From JBDRLU01 sp043812795 (lineage in GTDB: Bacteria > Chloroflexota > Dehalococcoidia > Dehalococcoidales > UBA2162), in contig JBDRLU010000012.1 in the NCBI GenBank assembly GCA_043812795.1, positions 1 to 64,000 on the forward strand: 64,000 bases of DNA, given 5' to 3'. Every line of letters starts with the position of its first letter. The stretch's first letter is position 1. The position numbers and the translations under genes were made by a program. The notes beneath the pieces are model-generated. The model searched no databases and was not told the origin of the DNA. It saw nothing but the letters and a program-made list of their open reading frames with translations. Positions 1-8,974 of the stretch are shown piece after piece.

Positions 1-518
1 AGTGCCTGTATATTCCCCTCTTTATCGAGGCTGACCACTGTGCCGGACATCCATGATTGATACTGGGCGACAGCCGCAACATTCCTGTTTTCATTCGCAA
101 ACATACGATCAAGTAGTGACCGTTCAAAAAACACGTCCGATTCCAGTAATATTACGTCCTCTGTCAAATGCTCTCGTGCAAGCCATAATGAATATATGTT
201 ATTAGTATTGGCATAGCGGTCGGATTCGATGTAGGATACCTTCATCCCGTTGAAGGAAGCTCCAATACTATCATAAATCTTTTCTTTAAGATATCCCACG
301 ATGATTACGGTTTCTTCCACCCCCGAGTTAGACAAATTGGTAAGCATGTTGTGGAGTATTGGAACACCATTTATAGGTGCGAGACATTTGGGGGTGTGTT
401 CTGTAAATGGAGTCAGGCGACTGCCGATACCAGCAGCAAGAATGATGGCTTTTCGTACGGGCAGATATGGACCATCGTATGGTAATCTATCATTAACAAT
501 TTTACTTCGTCTGGGCAT
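1..518 (-). CDS. NTP transferase (sugar- or choline-phosphate nucleotidyltransferase), 3' end cut by window
   Basis: This gene reads leftwards off the window; 172 codons are visible. The start ATG at 516-518 follows a strong AAGGAGG site at 522-528. After a basic leader the protein shows AAGIGSRLTPFTEHTPKCLA (residues about 28-47), the glycine-rich NTP-binding loop plus PK signature of nucleotidyltransferases. Further on, LESDVFF holds the metal-binding aspartate and YANTNNIYSL resembles LicC-like cytidylyltransferases. Such enzymes transfer a nucleotide to a sugar-1-phosphate or phosphocholine for surface polysaccharide synthesis. The substrate cannot be told, because the C-terminal half lies outside. 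Confidence 0.85.
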   Translation of the reverse strand, partial: MPRRSKIVNDRLPYDGPYLPVRKAIILAAGIGSRLTPFTEHTPKCLAPINGVPILHNMLTNLSNSGVEETVIIVGYLKEKIYDSIGASFNGMKVSYIESDRYANTNNIYSLWLAREHLTEDVILLESDVFFERSLLDRMFANENRNVAAVAQYQSWMSGTVVSLDKEGNIQA

Positions 519-1001
519 AAATCCTCCTTGAATTTGCGATACACTCTCGGGGTTATGAGACTGTCTATGACCGTAATTCGCCAAACCGGTAATTTCAACC
601 TTAGATTTGAGCGGTCAATACCTGTGGGGTAATCTACCTCGTAGATTCGGTCTCAAAACTATATGCAAGCGGCACACTCACTCAAATTGGTAAAATAATT
701 TCATTTTAAAGTGGTGTTTTTTAACTATCATTTCTACTACAGTATAATGTTGAGAGCTCTTTGTCAAACCATATACACCATCTCTGTGAGAGTAAATCAC
801 CCCATAATTTAACCATACGGCAGCACAACAAGAAGCTGATATAGCAAGAGAGTTTGACTCTTTCCCTTCCGCTTTGTTACGCTCTGGTACCAAATGTAAA
901 TTCGCAGTAAGCGGAAGATTGGACAGTTATAGTATAGAAATCTAAATGAGGTTCTCCGGATGGGGTTACAAGTAGTAGACCACGGCACTTTCAGTGCGAG
1001 T
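519..1001. other. Intergenic gap, no gene seen
   Basis: This 483-base stretch lies between the nucleotidyltransferase start and the end of the flavoprotein gene. The short open frames here have no ribosome site or recognisable motif. The DNA is A/T rich with stop codons in all frames. I see no tRNA, hairpin terminator or repeat. Confidence 0.5.
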
Positions 1002-2120
1002 CTATATTGTGATGTATTCTTTAATGGCAGCGGCTTCTTCGTACTCCATTAGCAAAGTTTCAACAAGCTTATTTACAGAAATTATTTCATCTATCCTATA
1101 GGCATTAGCCCCGGCAAAGGCAAACCCTTTTTCAAGTATACCTTTTTTGGCATTAGTCAAAGCGGCGCAAATACAGTATGGTGAATTGTCAGCATCGCAG
1201 GTCTTCAGGCATTTCCAGGGACATTTAATTGGTTTTTTAATCCCCGCTGTTATATCCTCAAGGAACCGGTTCTTTATAGCTCTTCCCGGCAACCCAACCG
1301 GACTATCAATTATAATAAGGTCCTCTTTCTTGCAGTTCACATATGCTTCTTTAAATTGCACGGAGGCATCGCACTCATGAGTTGTCACAAACCTTGTCGC
1401 CATTTGCACTCCCTGAGCCCCTGATTGGATAACCTTATAAATATCGGCACCTGTATACACCCCCCCGGCAGCAATTACGGGAATGTTTTTATTAAAGCTC
1501 TCCTCATAAGGCTTTAACACAGAGATTACTTCCAGCAGTATTTTCTCCAACGCATAGTCAGGATTATTAATCTGCTCTTTCTTAAACCCGAGGTGTCCGC
1601 CAGCTAATGAACTCTCAACCACAACAGCATCAGGCACATGATTATAATGTCTCGCCCAATATTGGAATATCAGTTTGGCTGCCCTGGCCGAAGATATTAT
1701 TGGGACAACTTTAACTGCAGTTTTTCCCAATCCATTAGGCAGTAATGTATCAGGAATCTTTAGCGGAAGACCGGCGCCAAGAAAAACCAAATCCGCACCT
1801 TCATCCACTGCGACTTGTAGAAGGTCATAGTAATCCGTAAGGGCAACAAGTATATTTACACCAATAACACCAGTAGTCAGTCCCCTTGCTTTTTTTATTT
1901 CTCTCCGCAAGGCTCTTTTATTGGCTTCTTTAAAATTACTGTTAAAATCAGGATCAAGCATTCCGATTCCTGTTGCGGAAATAACGCCAATGCCACCTTC
2001 GTTAGCAACAGCCGAAGCTAGCCCTGACAGAGAAATACCAACACCCATCCCACCTTGAATAATTGGTATACTTGATTCCAAATCGCCTATGCGCAGTTTT
2101 GGTATTTGTCTAAAACCCAT
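1002..2120 (-). CDS. NAD(P)H-dependent flavin oxidoreductase, nitronate monooxygenase family
   Basis: A 372-residue TIM-barrel FMN protein of the 2-nitropropane dioxygenase/FabK-like family. The N-terminus has the IIQGGMGVGISLSGLA FMN-loop signature. The phosphate-binding part reads AAGGVYTGADI near residue 220, followed by GAQGVQMATRF. The C-terminal part carries a cysteine set (KCPWKCLKTC, then YCIC, about residues 300-320) and the FAGANAYRI motif seen in the clostridial/Chloroflexi branch; the cysteines might bind metal, which is inference. Family members oxidise nitronates or reduce enoyl thioesters. It stands alone, with an AAGG-like site upstream. Length is normal for the branch. Confidence 0.85.
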   Translation of the reverse strand: MGFRQIPKLRIGDLESSIPIIQGGMGVGISLSGLASAVANEGGIGVISATGIGMLDPDFNSNFKEANKRALRREIKKARGLTTGVIGVNILVALTDYYDLLQVAVDEGADLVFLGAGLPLKIPDTLLPNGLGKTAVKVVPIISSARAAKLIFQYWARHYNHVPDAVVVESSLAGGHLGFKKEQINNPDYALEKILLEVISVLKPYEESFNKNIPVIAAGGVYTGADIYKVIQSGAQGVQMATRFVTTHECDASVQFKEAYVNCKKEDLIIIDSPVGLPGRAIKNRFLEDITAGIKKPIKCPWKCLKTCDADNSPYCICAALTNAKKGILEKGFAFAGANAYRIDEIISVNKLVETLLMEYEEAAAIKEYITI

Positions 2121-2726
2121 ACATCACATTACCTTAATTTTACCCACAAGTCCAGACAGCAAAATAACCATTGCGAAATTCTTTAAACAGAGAATCCGGA
2201 TTATCCATTCTCAACATCTATTTATTTATGACTGGCGCGGTAATTCTCAATGTGTGTCATTATCGATATCGTCCTAGAGTCAATAACACCCGCATCACCA
2301 GCGGCAAAAGAAGTATCCACTTCGGATAATCACTTGGTATAGAAAATATTATCAATATCTTGACGGCATCCTCTACGGCTATCCCAATGTCCAGCCATTT
2401 ATTGTACCGGTGCTGTGACTACCAATTTCCAATCTATAGTAAGGATCCCCTACCCCTTTCTAACAAGGTCATCTCTCTATATAAGTTACGTGGAGATAAA
2501 TCCTATTATTATTATAGCACATCTGCAAATTAACCATAATAATAAGCTGCTAAGTATTCATTTAGCCGCCGGAACATATCCATTGAAGCGTATTACCAAG
2601 GATAAAAGTAGAAAACTTTATCTGATTGAAAGTATTTATGAAGCTAAATTCGTACTCAACTCTTGATGAAAGGCGATGGCATATCTTTACAAAGAATGGC
2701 TCACCAGAGTAAACTGGATGAGATAA
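2121..2726. other. Intergenic gap before tRNA-Val
   Basis: About 600 A/T-rich bases with no convincing gene. An 83-codon open frame at 2415-2666 (+) has an unusual composition and no ribosome site; I do not call it. The region may hold the tRNA-Val promoter, but no clear -35/-10 pair stands out. Confidence 0.4.
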
Positions 2727-2803
2727 GGGCAGTTAGCTCAGCTGGTTAGAGCACTCGGTTCACATCCGAGAGGTCAGAGGTTCGAGTCCTCTACTGCCCA
2801 CCA
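2727..2803 (+). tRNA. tRNA-Val (anticodon CAC)
   Basis: A complete cloverleaf folds by eye. The acceptor arms GGGCAGT/ACTGCCC pair fully, the D arm is GCTC/GAGC, and the anticodon stem CTCGG/CCGAG encloses loop TTCACAT with anticodon CAC. The T arm is AGAGG-TTCGAGT-CCTCT. Discriminator A and CCA are encoded, for 77 nt in total. Confidence 0.97.
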
Positions 2804-3084
2804 TAAGGTAATATTATTACCACCTTTTAGCTTCAGATTTTTATATCATTTTCTTGAGCCCAGTTAATTTAGTCTGCTTTTCAGGAAATGGCATTACCTG
2901 ATTGCACATTTTTCAGAGAGAATAGTTTCAATAACCTTCCCTTGGTTAGTTAGCTATTTACCTTGTTCTGAAATATCTCCTGCTTGGGTGTGGGATGGCT
3001 AGGGCCGATTCACAATCGCTTTTTGTAATAATAAATATGGGCGAAGTATATGACGCCGCTCATCAGCATAATCCACCATATCAA

Positions 3085-3435
3085 CTACGTATAATCTAAT
3101 TCCATATCGAACCATGAAAATACTATTGTGGATATTAATATCATAAACAAGAGGTAAGAAAGGGTTTTCGCCCCGGCTTTGTCCCTGATAATAGTATTAC
3201 GCTCGTCTTTTGCCTCTATTTTTTGCTTGCGCAAAAGCTCAGGACGCTTACGCTTTGATATATACATTTCCAGAAAAGCCAGGGACAGAATGAAAAGCCC
3301 CATACCTCCATAAACGAATACGAAACCCAGTATTCTGGATTCTATACCTCCCAGTATGGCGGGCATAACAAACAGAGTAAGTCCGGCAATGATTCCTATA
3401 ACGTATAATCCTACTATGTATTTATTGAGTTTCAT
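3085..3435 (-). CDS. Small membrane protein paired with XRE regulator (DUF2178-like)
   Basis: About 116 residues from ATG 3435 (MKLNKYIVGLY). This start overlaps the end of the upstream regulator gene by 14 bases and has a GAGGA site, so translation is probably coupled. The protein has two N-terminal membrane segments, a basic loop (SKRKRPELLRKQK), the conserved DERN-xx-IRDKAGAKT stretch and a further hydrophobic segment near the C-terminus. This layout is typical of DUF2178-type proteins encoded next to small HTH regulators. The job is unknown; it may sense or modulate the regulator's activity (inference). A longer frame reaching 3507 lacks support. Confidence 0.75.
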   Translation of the reverse strand: MKLNKYIVGLYVIGIIAGLTLFVMPAILGGIESRILGFVFVYGGMGLFILSLAFLEMYISKRKRPELLRKQKIEAKDERNTIIRDKAGAKTLSYLLFMILISTIVFSWFDMELDYT

Positions 3436-3637
3436 TTGAGATGTCCTCCTCATAAAGAAATAGTTCCTCAATGGTAACGTTAAAAAAGCGTGCCAGCTTG
3501 AAGGCAAGCAATATGGATGGATTGTACCGCCCGCTTTCTAGAGAGCTTATTGTTTGCCTTGATACTTCAAGTCTTTCGGCGAGTATCTCCTGTGTCATAC
3601 CGGCTTTCTTCCTTAACTCTTCAAGACGGTTGTTCAT
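3422..3637 (-). CDS. XRE-family HTH transcriptional regulator
   Basis: A 71-residue protein that is little more than one Cro/CI-type helix-turn-helix. LRKKAGMTQEILAERLEVSR covers helices 1-3 and QTISSLESGRYNPSILLAFK the rest, ending with TIEELFLYEED. Such mini-regulators are usually autorepressors that also control the adjacent membrane gene, here at 3085-3435. A consensus promoter with two inverted repeats lies directly upstream (3656-3717). Confidence 0.92.
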   Translation of the reverse strand: MNNRLEELRKKAGMTQEILAERLEVSRQTISSLESGRYNPSILLAFKLARFFNVTIEELFLYEEDISNETQ

Positions 3638-3655
3638 ATCCTTTTCACCTTAATA

Positions 3656-3717
3656 TGTAAAGCGAGCTTTACATTCATAATAACATGGTTACCCCTTAAT
3701 GTCAAGCTTGTTTTACA
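3656..3717 (-). promoter_or_regulatory. Promoter with two operator palindromes for the XRE/membrane operon
   Basis: On the minus strand a -35 TTGACA (3700-3705) and a -10 TATTAT (3677-3682) are separated by exactly 17 bp. A perfect 8-bp inverted repeat, TGTAAAGC-GA-GCTTTACA, lies at 3656-3673 just after the -10. An imperfect copy (TGTCAAGC-TT-GTTTTACA) at 3700-3717 covers the -35. The copies are 44 bp apart, about four helical turns, so bound dimers would lie on the same face. Autorepression by the adjacent XRE protein is the natural reading. Confidence 0.8.
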
Positions 3718-3969
3718 TTAGCCTTAAATCAATCGGAGAAAGGATAGCTAGGGATATTGCCCTGTACAATAATGAATACCCAGCTGTGGGGACTCGAAGC
3801 TAATTAAATAAGCGCGAAGGTCTTTGAGAAGGTTTTAGTTCTACCTTTTGATACGCACGGTCTACCAACGCTGGATTGCTTATCGTCAAGCGGTCACGGT
3901 GAAATTTAAGTCATTGGCGAAAAGACAACCCGTCTTTTTCGGGAAGCAGGTAACAAGCGAGTCCGGTTG

Positions 3970-4125
3970 TCACAGCGAACCCAGTACAGCAATGATGCCA
4001 ACGACGATAAGGTAGAGGCCGAGTAGAGTCGTAAGTAGCTTTGGCCAGATTAGTATCACGATACCGACGGTGATAGTTATGGCACCGGCTAAAATCCCGT
4101 GAATTGAGATTACGCCACCCAGCAA
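3970..4125 (-). CDS. 51-residue DUF3096-like membrane protein
   Basis: A small frame with a TTG start (4123-4125) behind an AAAGGAGGG site (4130-4138). The product is almost entirely hydrophobic: HGILAGAITITVGIVILIWP, then LLGLYLIVVGIIAVLG, two membrane-spanning helices with a central Pro. Size and the pattern of helix, Pro, Leu-rich turn, then YLIVxGI match the DUF3096 family as I know it. It lies 37 bases after the zinc-ribbon gene on the same strand and may share its transcript. Function unknown. Confidence 0.7.
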   Translation of the reverse strand: MLGGVISIHGILAGAITITVGIVILIWPKLLTTLLGLYLIVVGIIAVLGSL

Positions 4126-4162
4126 ACTACCCTCCTTTTAAGCGGCCTGAAGAAGGTCTGGA

Positions 4163-4360
4163 TTACTGGTAGTGTTTCCGTATCTGGAATTTCTGGAGTT
4201 CCTGCGGGCTGAGAGGTTCGCAGGACTTTAGCTCGTCATCCTCGATGCGGATGGTGAATAGCTCTTTACACGCACTGCAGCGAAATGGCCCTTGAAATAT
4301 GGACTGGGCCAAAGAGAAAAAAGATTCGGCGCCACACTTAGGACAGGTAATCTTGGCCAT
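4163..4360 (-). CDS. Small zinc-ribbon protein
   Basis: A 65-residue protein with one zinc ribbon: CPKCG at residues 6-10 and CSAC near 32-35. The order (ribbon first, then an acidic tail) resembles MJ0042-type finger proteins. The start ATG at 4358-4360 follows an AGGAG site. It lies downstream of the repeat-rich surface protein on the same strand and upstream of the DUF3096-like gene. A nucleic-acid or protein contact role is possible, but nothing shows which. Confidence 0.7.
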   Translation of the reverse strand: MAKITCPKCGAESFFSLAQSIFQGPFRCSACKELFTIRIEDDELKSCEPLSPQELQKFQIRKHYQ

Positions 4361-4456
4361 GGCTACGTGCTCCTTTCCGGGTTGTAATTTTTTAGTTGAT
4401 TGGTGAAATCTTCTCTCAAATACATCTTCTTGTCAAGCAGGGCAGCGGATTTCTCG

Positions 4457-6682
4457 TTATCCTGAGCGGTGGCCCATTCTCATGCCTAGCCAGAAGATGG
4501 CAAGTACCAAAAAGAGCGAACCAATCCCGATAAGCGTCCATTTGGCCCAATCGGGGAAGACGCTGACGTAGAAAGTGCCTGGCAGTGACCAATCGCCTTC
4601 ATTCTGGGCGAGGTCAACTGCTTTTACCCTCCAGTAATAGGGCGTACTCTTACTGACGGAAGGCAGTTTTTCTGTTCCGGTGAAAGTGAACTGGGGTGCC
4701 GTCAAGCCCGGTTTTTGAGCGATGAGACTGGTGAAGTTGGTATCGGTGGCCATCTGCATGATATAAGTCACGCCGCTCGGGTCGTCCACCGCCGTCCAGG
4801 TAAGGGTTGGTTGACGCCCCTGTCTGGAACCAACTTTTGGCCTGGTTATCTCCGGTACGGGTGGTGTATTTGATTCCATGGTGAAGGTGACCTGAATCGT
4901 GTACACCGTGTCGCTTACCGAGACAATATGTGGGCCGTGAACGCTTGTCGGTACGGTAAAGGTCGCCGAGAAGGCCCGGCTGGCGTCGGCGGTGGCGGTG
5001 GCCAAGGCATCGCTATCGTATTTGATGGTGACGAGACCATTGAACCCGGTGCCGGAAACTAACACCGTACTGCCAACGTGCCCAGCGCTTGGGTTGATAC
5101 TGAAACTGGCGGTAATGGTGAATTCAACACTGACAGCGTTAGCACCATCGGAAGTAATGAGGGTGTAGGTCCCTGCCGTCATCTGGGGCACGGTAAAGGT
5201 GGTCGTAAAGCTTCCGTTAGTATCGGTGGTCGTGTTCTGGGCCGTGTTACCACCGAGCTGGACGGTGATAGCCGTGGTAGCCAGGAAACCAATACCGCTG
5301 ACAGTAATTTCGGCGCCCATCGGGCCCCTGGTCGGCGTGATGGTCATACTGGCCTGGGTAATGAAAGGGCTACTGGAGCTGAGGGTGCCATCGTTAGCAG
5401 TGATAGTATGGGAGCCGGCGGCGCTGAGGGGTACGGTAACACTGGTATTGAAGCTGCCCGTGCTGTCAGTGGTGGTCGTTGCTTGCAGGGCGTTGTCAAA
5501 TGAGATATTTACTGAACGGCTGGGATTGAACCCGGTACCGGAAACTGCTGTCTGGCTGCGCACCTTCCCTGAAGACGGATTGACGGTGATGCTGCCCAGG
5601 ACATTGAAGGTAGTACTTGCTGAATAAGTGCCGTCGCTGGCGGTCATACTATGGGCACCGCCGTAGCTGTTCGGAACGGTAAAACTGGTGCTAAAATTAC
5701 CGTTAGTATCGCTGGCGGTTTCGGCCACTTGAGTGGTATCGAAGCTGACGGTTATTGAGTCATTGGCACTAAAGCCGGTGCCGCTGACCGATATGGTGGA
5801 GCCGACACTAGCGGAGTCCGGGTTAAGACGCAGGCTGGCCAGCAAGTTGAAGAGGGTGTTAGCCGATACGGTGCCGTCGGAAGCTACCACCGTCGGGGTG
5901 CGGCTTGCTCCTACGGGCACGACAAAGGTAGCGGTGAAGTCGCCGGCATTACTGCTAACTATGGTCGTTGGTGAAGTAACAATCGAGTACCCCCCGAGAG
6001 TAACCGTTATTTGCCGGTTGGCTCCGAAGCCGTTGCCGGTAATGGTTACTGACGTGCCGACGGTACCGGATGTCGGGAGAAGGGTGAGTTTCTGGGTCGT
6101 GGACAGGCTGGCGGAGGCACCGATAACCCCGTCACTGGCGGTCACCGTGTGGGTCCCCGAGACGCTGGCGGGGACGGTGAAGGTGGTGCTGAAGCTGCCG
6201 TTGGTGTTGGTCGTGGTAGTGGCGATGTTCACGCTATCGAAGGCAATAAGTACCGTCCGGCTTGCTGTGAAACCGGTGCCGCCGATGTTGACGTAGTCGC
6301 CCACCTTGGCTGAGGTGGTACTGAGATTAATGGCCTGGGTTACGGAGAAAGTGGTGCTCGAATTCTCGTTGTCGGTCTCCAGACGCACGGTGTATGAGCC
6401 ATGAGGTACGACCGGGATGGTGAAATTATCCGTAATTGTGCCGCTGGCCGAAACCGTGCCGGTCCTGACTACTTCGAAGGTGGTCCCGTAGGCAAAACGG
6501 TTGCGGAAGGTCAGGTTAGTCGTAAACCCGGCGCCAGTGACCGATACGGCAGTGCCGGCTGGCCCGGTGGCTGGTGTGATGGAGGTAGTAGCGGCAAGCA
6601 CCGGTTGCACCGGGAAAGTTGATAGAAGCAATGATAAAGTGAGAAGAAAGACCAAGGCGCGGAATATTTTTTTGTATTTCAC
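4457..6682 (-). CDS. Secreted, membrane-anchored protein with seven Ig-like (IPT/TIG-type) repeats
   Basis: 741 residues. An N-terminal signal peptide (residues 1-31, ending PVLAA) is followed by seven tandem repeats of about 80 residues. Each begins with a P-x-SG-x-VG-S-x-V-VSG-x-GF pattern and ends with a VTASDG-like strand, as in IPT/TIG folds. Residues about 610-700 form a fibronectin-III-like unit (PTLTWTAVDDPSG, YYWRVKAVD). A final membrane helix (WTLIGIGSLFLVLAIFWLG) and a short basic tail anchor it. The protein is probably displayed on the cell surface for adhesion or wall contact. Gene length and A/G bias make long antisense frames, which are artefacts. The SIMPL lipoprotein gene lies 83 bases upstream. 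Confidence 0.85.
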   Translation of the reverse strand: MKYKKIFRALVFLLTLSLLLSTFPVQPVLAATTSITPATGPAGTAVSVTGAGFTTNLTFRNRFAYGTTFEVVRTGTVSASGTITDNFTIPVVPHGSYTVRLETDNENSSTTFSVTQAINLSTTSAKVGDYVNIGGTGFTASRTVLIAFDSVNIATTTTNTNGSFSTTFTVPASVSGTHTVTASDGVIGASASLSTTQKLTLLPTSGTVGTSVTITGNGFGANRQITVTLGGYSIVTSPTTIVSSNAGDFTATFVVPVGASRTPTVVASDGTVSANTLFNLLASLRLNPDSASVGSTISVSGTGFSANDSITVSFDTTQVAETASDTNGNFSTSFTVPNSYGGAHSMTASDGTYSASTTFNVLGSITVNPSSGKVRSQTAVSGTGFNPSRSVNISFDNALQATTTTDSTGSFNTSVTVPLSAAGSHTITANDGTLSSSSPFITQASMTITPTRGPMGAEITVSGIGFLATTAITVQLGGNTAQNTTTDTNGSFTTTFTVPQMTAGTYTLITSDGANAVSVEFTITASFSINPSAGHVGSTVLVSGTGFNGLVTIKYDSDALATATADASRAFSATFTVPTSVHGPHIVSVSDTVYTIQVTFTMESNTPPVPEITRPKVGSRQGRQPTLTWTAVDDPSGVTYIMQMATDTNFTSLIAQKPGLTAPQFTFTGTEKLPSVSKSTPYYWRVKAVDLAQNEGDWSLPGTFYVSVFPDWAKWTLIGIGSLFLVLAIFWLGMRMGHRSG

Positions 6683-6765
6683 CTAATCTACCTCCGCGTG
6701 GTTTGTTCCACTAGTTACTAACTAACCTTATCCTATTCGGTCGGATTTGCCAAGCTGTCTCGAAA

Positions 6766-7512
6766 CTATCTTATCGCCCATCCGGTCTGAGCCGTTACCT
6801 GTACGGTTAATTCGCCCGGACTAATCGGGGTTGCGACGCCAGGCAACGGGCCGGGTACGGCAGCTATCGGCTGTGGGAACGGCGTACTGGCGCTCACCTG
6901 GACGTAGGTTAACTGGCCTAATCTTACTCCCATCGTATCGGCGATAGCCTTGGCTTTAGTCTTGGCATCTTGCAGCGCCAGTTCCTGTGCTTGGGCCTGT
7001 AAAGCCGTTGGGTCATCAATCGTAAAACTAATACTGTTGATGCGTGTCAGGTTACCGCCGGCTTGAGCCGCAGCATCGATGACCGGCCCGGTGCTGGCCA
7101 CCGTCCTTATTTTGACCGTTGCGGTATTCGTTACCATATAGCCGACGACGACCGGGGCGCTGCCGTCTTTACTTTCGGCTACCGGCGAAATACTGAAGTT
7201 CTGTGTTTGAATATCCTTGTCCTGAATGCCATTTGATTTCAGGGCGGCGACGATGGCACTCATGGTACTGACAGCTTGCGTCTGTGCCTCGGTTACTGTT
7301 TCTGCCTGTGCCTGGACGCCCAGGCTGATGATGGCGGTATCGGGAACGGCGTTCACTTTTCCCTGACCGTCCACCCATATACCCGTCTGTTGAGAGAAGT
7401 AAGGAGGAATAGCAGGAGTAGCATTGGGCGAACTACTGCTGACGCATCCGGTGGCAAAGGAAAGGAGCAGCACCACTAACGCTCCCAGTATTATGGCGTA
7501 TTTTTTGTTCAT
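6766..7512 (-). CDS. SIMPL-domain (DUF541) lipoprotein
   Basis: 248 residues from ATG 7512, which has a GGGAGG site; an in-frame extension to 7581 adds 23 residues with no signal-peptide logic. Residues 1-23 form a lipoprotein signal ending in the lipobox FATGC. The rest shows the SIMPL pattern: VDGQGKVNAVPDTAIISLGV, then KSNGIQDKDIQTQNFSISP, and LQDAKTKAKAIADTMGVRLG. Homologues form periplasmic or outer-face oligomers of poorly known function. It precedes the Ig-repeat protein on the same strand, so both may be envelope proteins from one transcript. Confidence 0.9.
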   Translation of the reverse strand: MNKKYAIILGALVVLLLSFATGCVSSSSPNATPAIPPYFSQQTGIWVDGQGKVNAVPDTAIISLGVQAQAETVTEAQTQAVSTMSAIVAALKSNGIQDKDIQTQNFSISPVAESKDGSAPVVVGYMVTNTATVKIRTVASTGPVIDAAAQAGGNLTRINSISFTIDDPTALQAQAQELALQDAKTKAKAIADTMGVRLGQLTYVQVSASTPFPQPIAAVPGPLPGVATPISPGELTVQVTAQTGWAIR

Positions 7513-7781
7513 GTTCTCATCCTCCCAGCAAGGCGCAAAACTGCTGCGTGCCTTCTTGAACCAGTTACCGATCACTTCCATTCTAAACAGGAGACTATAA
7601 CAAAGTCATAAAATTATAGTACTAAATCTTCAAAAATTATTACATTTTAACAATTTTGCCGGAACTGGCTGTGTCCCAGCTGTGGTTTAATACTGGTGCT
7701 CTTAGCTTAGCGGTCTCACATGAACTGTCCATTAATACAACATGAAGGCTGGATTAAACAGACATGCGAAGTCCAAGCTGA

Positions 7782-8774
7782 CTACTCGACTGCACCACGG
7801 ATGGCGCGGAGGTTGGCTTCCGGCGTGTCCGGCGGGAAAGTGCAGCCGGGACCGAGCATCCAGCCTTTACTGCCCATGGCTGTTTTCATACCGACTATTT
7901 CTGCAGCCAGCTGAGCGGGGGTGGCTGTTACCAGGCTGTTGTCATGGGCGATGCCGCCAATCACGGCTTTACCATGCACCGGGGTTTTGCCCTCTGCCAG
8001 AGATAGGTTGCCCGCCCCCCGCGGGTCCCAGCTAAAAGCCTGGACAGGGTAGTCACCCAGTGCACCGAGCAGATTGTGTTGCTCGCAGACATGCAGCACG
8101 TGAAATTCGGCGGGCGGTAACGCCTTCAGTAATTTTAAATCAAAGGGGCGGGCAAACTGGTCATATTCTTTCTCGCTGAGCTTTAAGGAGGTTGCCCAGT
8201 GCGTGGTAGCGTAGAAAAGACCGCTGGCACCGAGTTCCAGACTGGTCCGGGCAAACTTGATGAAGGTCTCTGTAATGGCTTCCAGTGCCTGGTTGACTTT
8301 GTCCGTGTGCTCTCGCAGGTGCTCTAAAAAGGTCTCTTCCGAAGCAATTAATCTTCCGGCAATGGACAGGGGGGTAAAAACAGTCATCAGGAAGGGCAAT
8401 TCCCCTTTCAGTCCCTGAGCGATGAGTTTCAGACTGGTCAGATGCTCTTTGAGTACGCCCTGATTAATATCAAGTACTTTAATCTTCAACCAGTCGTCAG
8501 GTGACTTAACCGGAGTTTCAACTATTTTGGGCGAACTGGCACCGTCGTATTTTACCTTCACTCCCCAGTCCTCGACATGGTAAGAAGCACGCGGGTTGAC
8601 CTTCATGAAATCCCAGTCGTACCGGTTCTGAAAGTCGAGCATCGCTTCCGCCAGAGACTCGGCGGAAGTCTCTTTGGCGAAAAAGTGCCGCCACATACTT
8701 ACCGGCAGGCGGTCAACCTCATCGCCTTTTAGTACAGCCCGGACGCGTTCCCAGTGGGTCATTTGTGTTACCAT
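7782..8774 (-). CDS. Uroporphyrinogen decarboxylase-family (MtaA/CmuA-like) protein
   Basis: A 330-residue (beta/alpha)8 protein starting WERVRAVLKGDEVDRLPVSM, the usual opening of UroD-family methyltransferases rather than true HemE. LELGASGLFYATTHWA (middle) and the ending AIGGIAHDN..., GPGCTFPPDTPEANLRAI are family landmarks. Members move methyl groups between corrinoid proteins and thiols or act on methoxylated compounds. No corrinoid protein or methyltransferase partner lies next to it, so the substrate is open. Start at 8774, with an AGGGGGGA stretch nearby. Confidence 0.85.
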   Translation of the reverse strand: MVTQMTHWERVRAVLKGDEVDRLPVSMWRHFFAKETSAESLAEAMLDFQNRYDWDFMKVNPRASYHVEDWGVKVKYDGASSPKIVETPVKSPDDWLKIKVLDINQGVLKEHLTSLKLIAQGLKGELPFLMTVFTPLSIAGRLIASEETFLEHLREHTDKVNQALEAITETFIKFARTSLELGASGLFYATTHWATSLKLSEKEYDQFARPFDLKLLKALPPAEFHVLHVCEQHNLLGALGDYPVQAFSWDPRGAGNLSLAEGKTPVHGKAVIGGIAHDNSLVTATPAQLAAEIVGMKTAMGSKGWMLGPGCTFPPDTPEANLRAIRGAVE

Positions 8775-8917
8775 AAATCATCCCCCCTTTATTCAACTCT
8801 GTTGCACCTGTCTATTCTTAAATCCTAACCGAAGACGGGAAATGAGAATAAAAGGGCTTTCGGTTCTTCTCCAGCTCCCGACTCTATTATAGCCCTTATT
8901 GCCAGCGCTGGCATAGT

Positions 8918-8946
8918 TTGTTTGAAGCCGCCACCCATGATATACT
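8918..8946 (+). promoter_or_regulatory. Promoter for the carboxymuconolactone decarboxylase-like gene
   Basis: -35 TTGTTT (8918-8923), 17-bp spacer, -10 TATACT (8941-8946). The predicted start of transcription near 8953 leaves a leader of about 20 nt with a GAGGAGG site. Because transcription starts after 8946, the upstream TTG at 8918 cannot be the translation start. Confidence 0.7.
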
Positions 8947-8974
8947 GACGGCAAAACAAGCGAGGAGGTGCAAT

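Noticed and set aside
678..893. 71-codon minus-strand frame
   Set aside because: No ribosome site or recognisable domain, in A/T-rich DNA.
2415..2666. 83-codon frame before tRNA-Val
   Set aside because: No ribosome site, no motif, unusual Ile-rich composition.
5078..6622. Long plus-strand open frames inside the Ig-repeat gene
   Set aside because: They are antisense to a protein with clear signal peptide, repeats and anchor; their repetition mirrors the repeats of the real gene.
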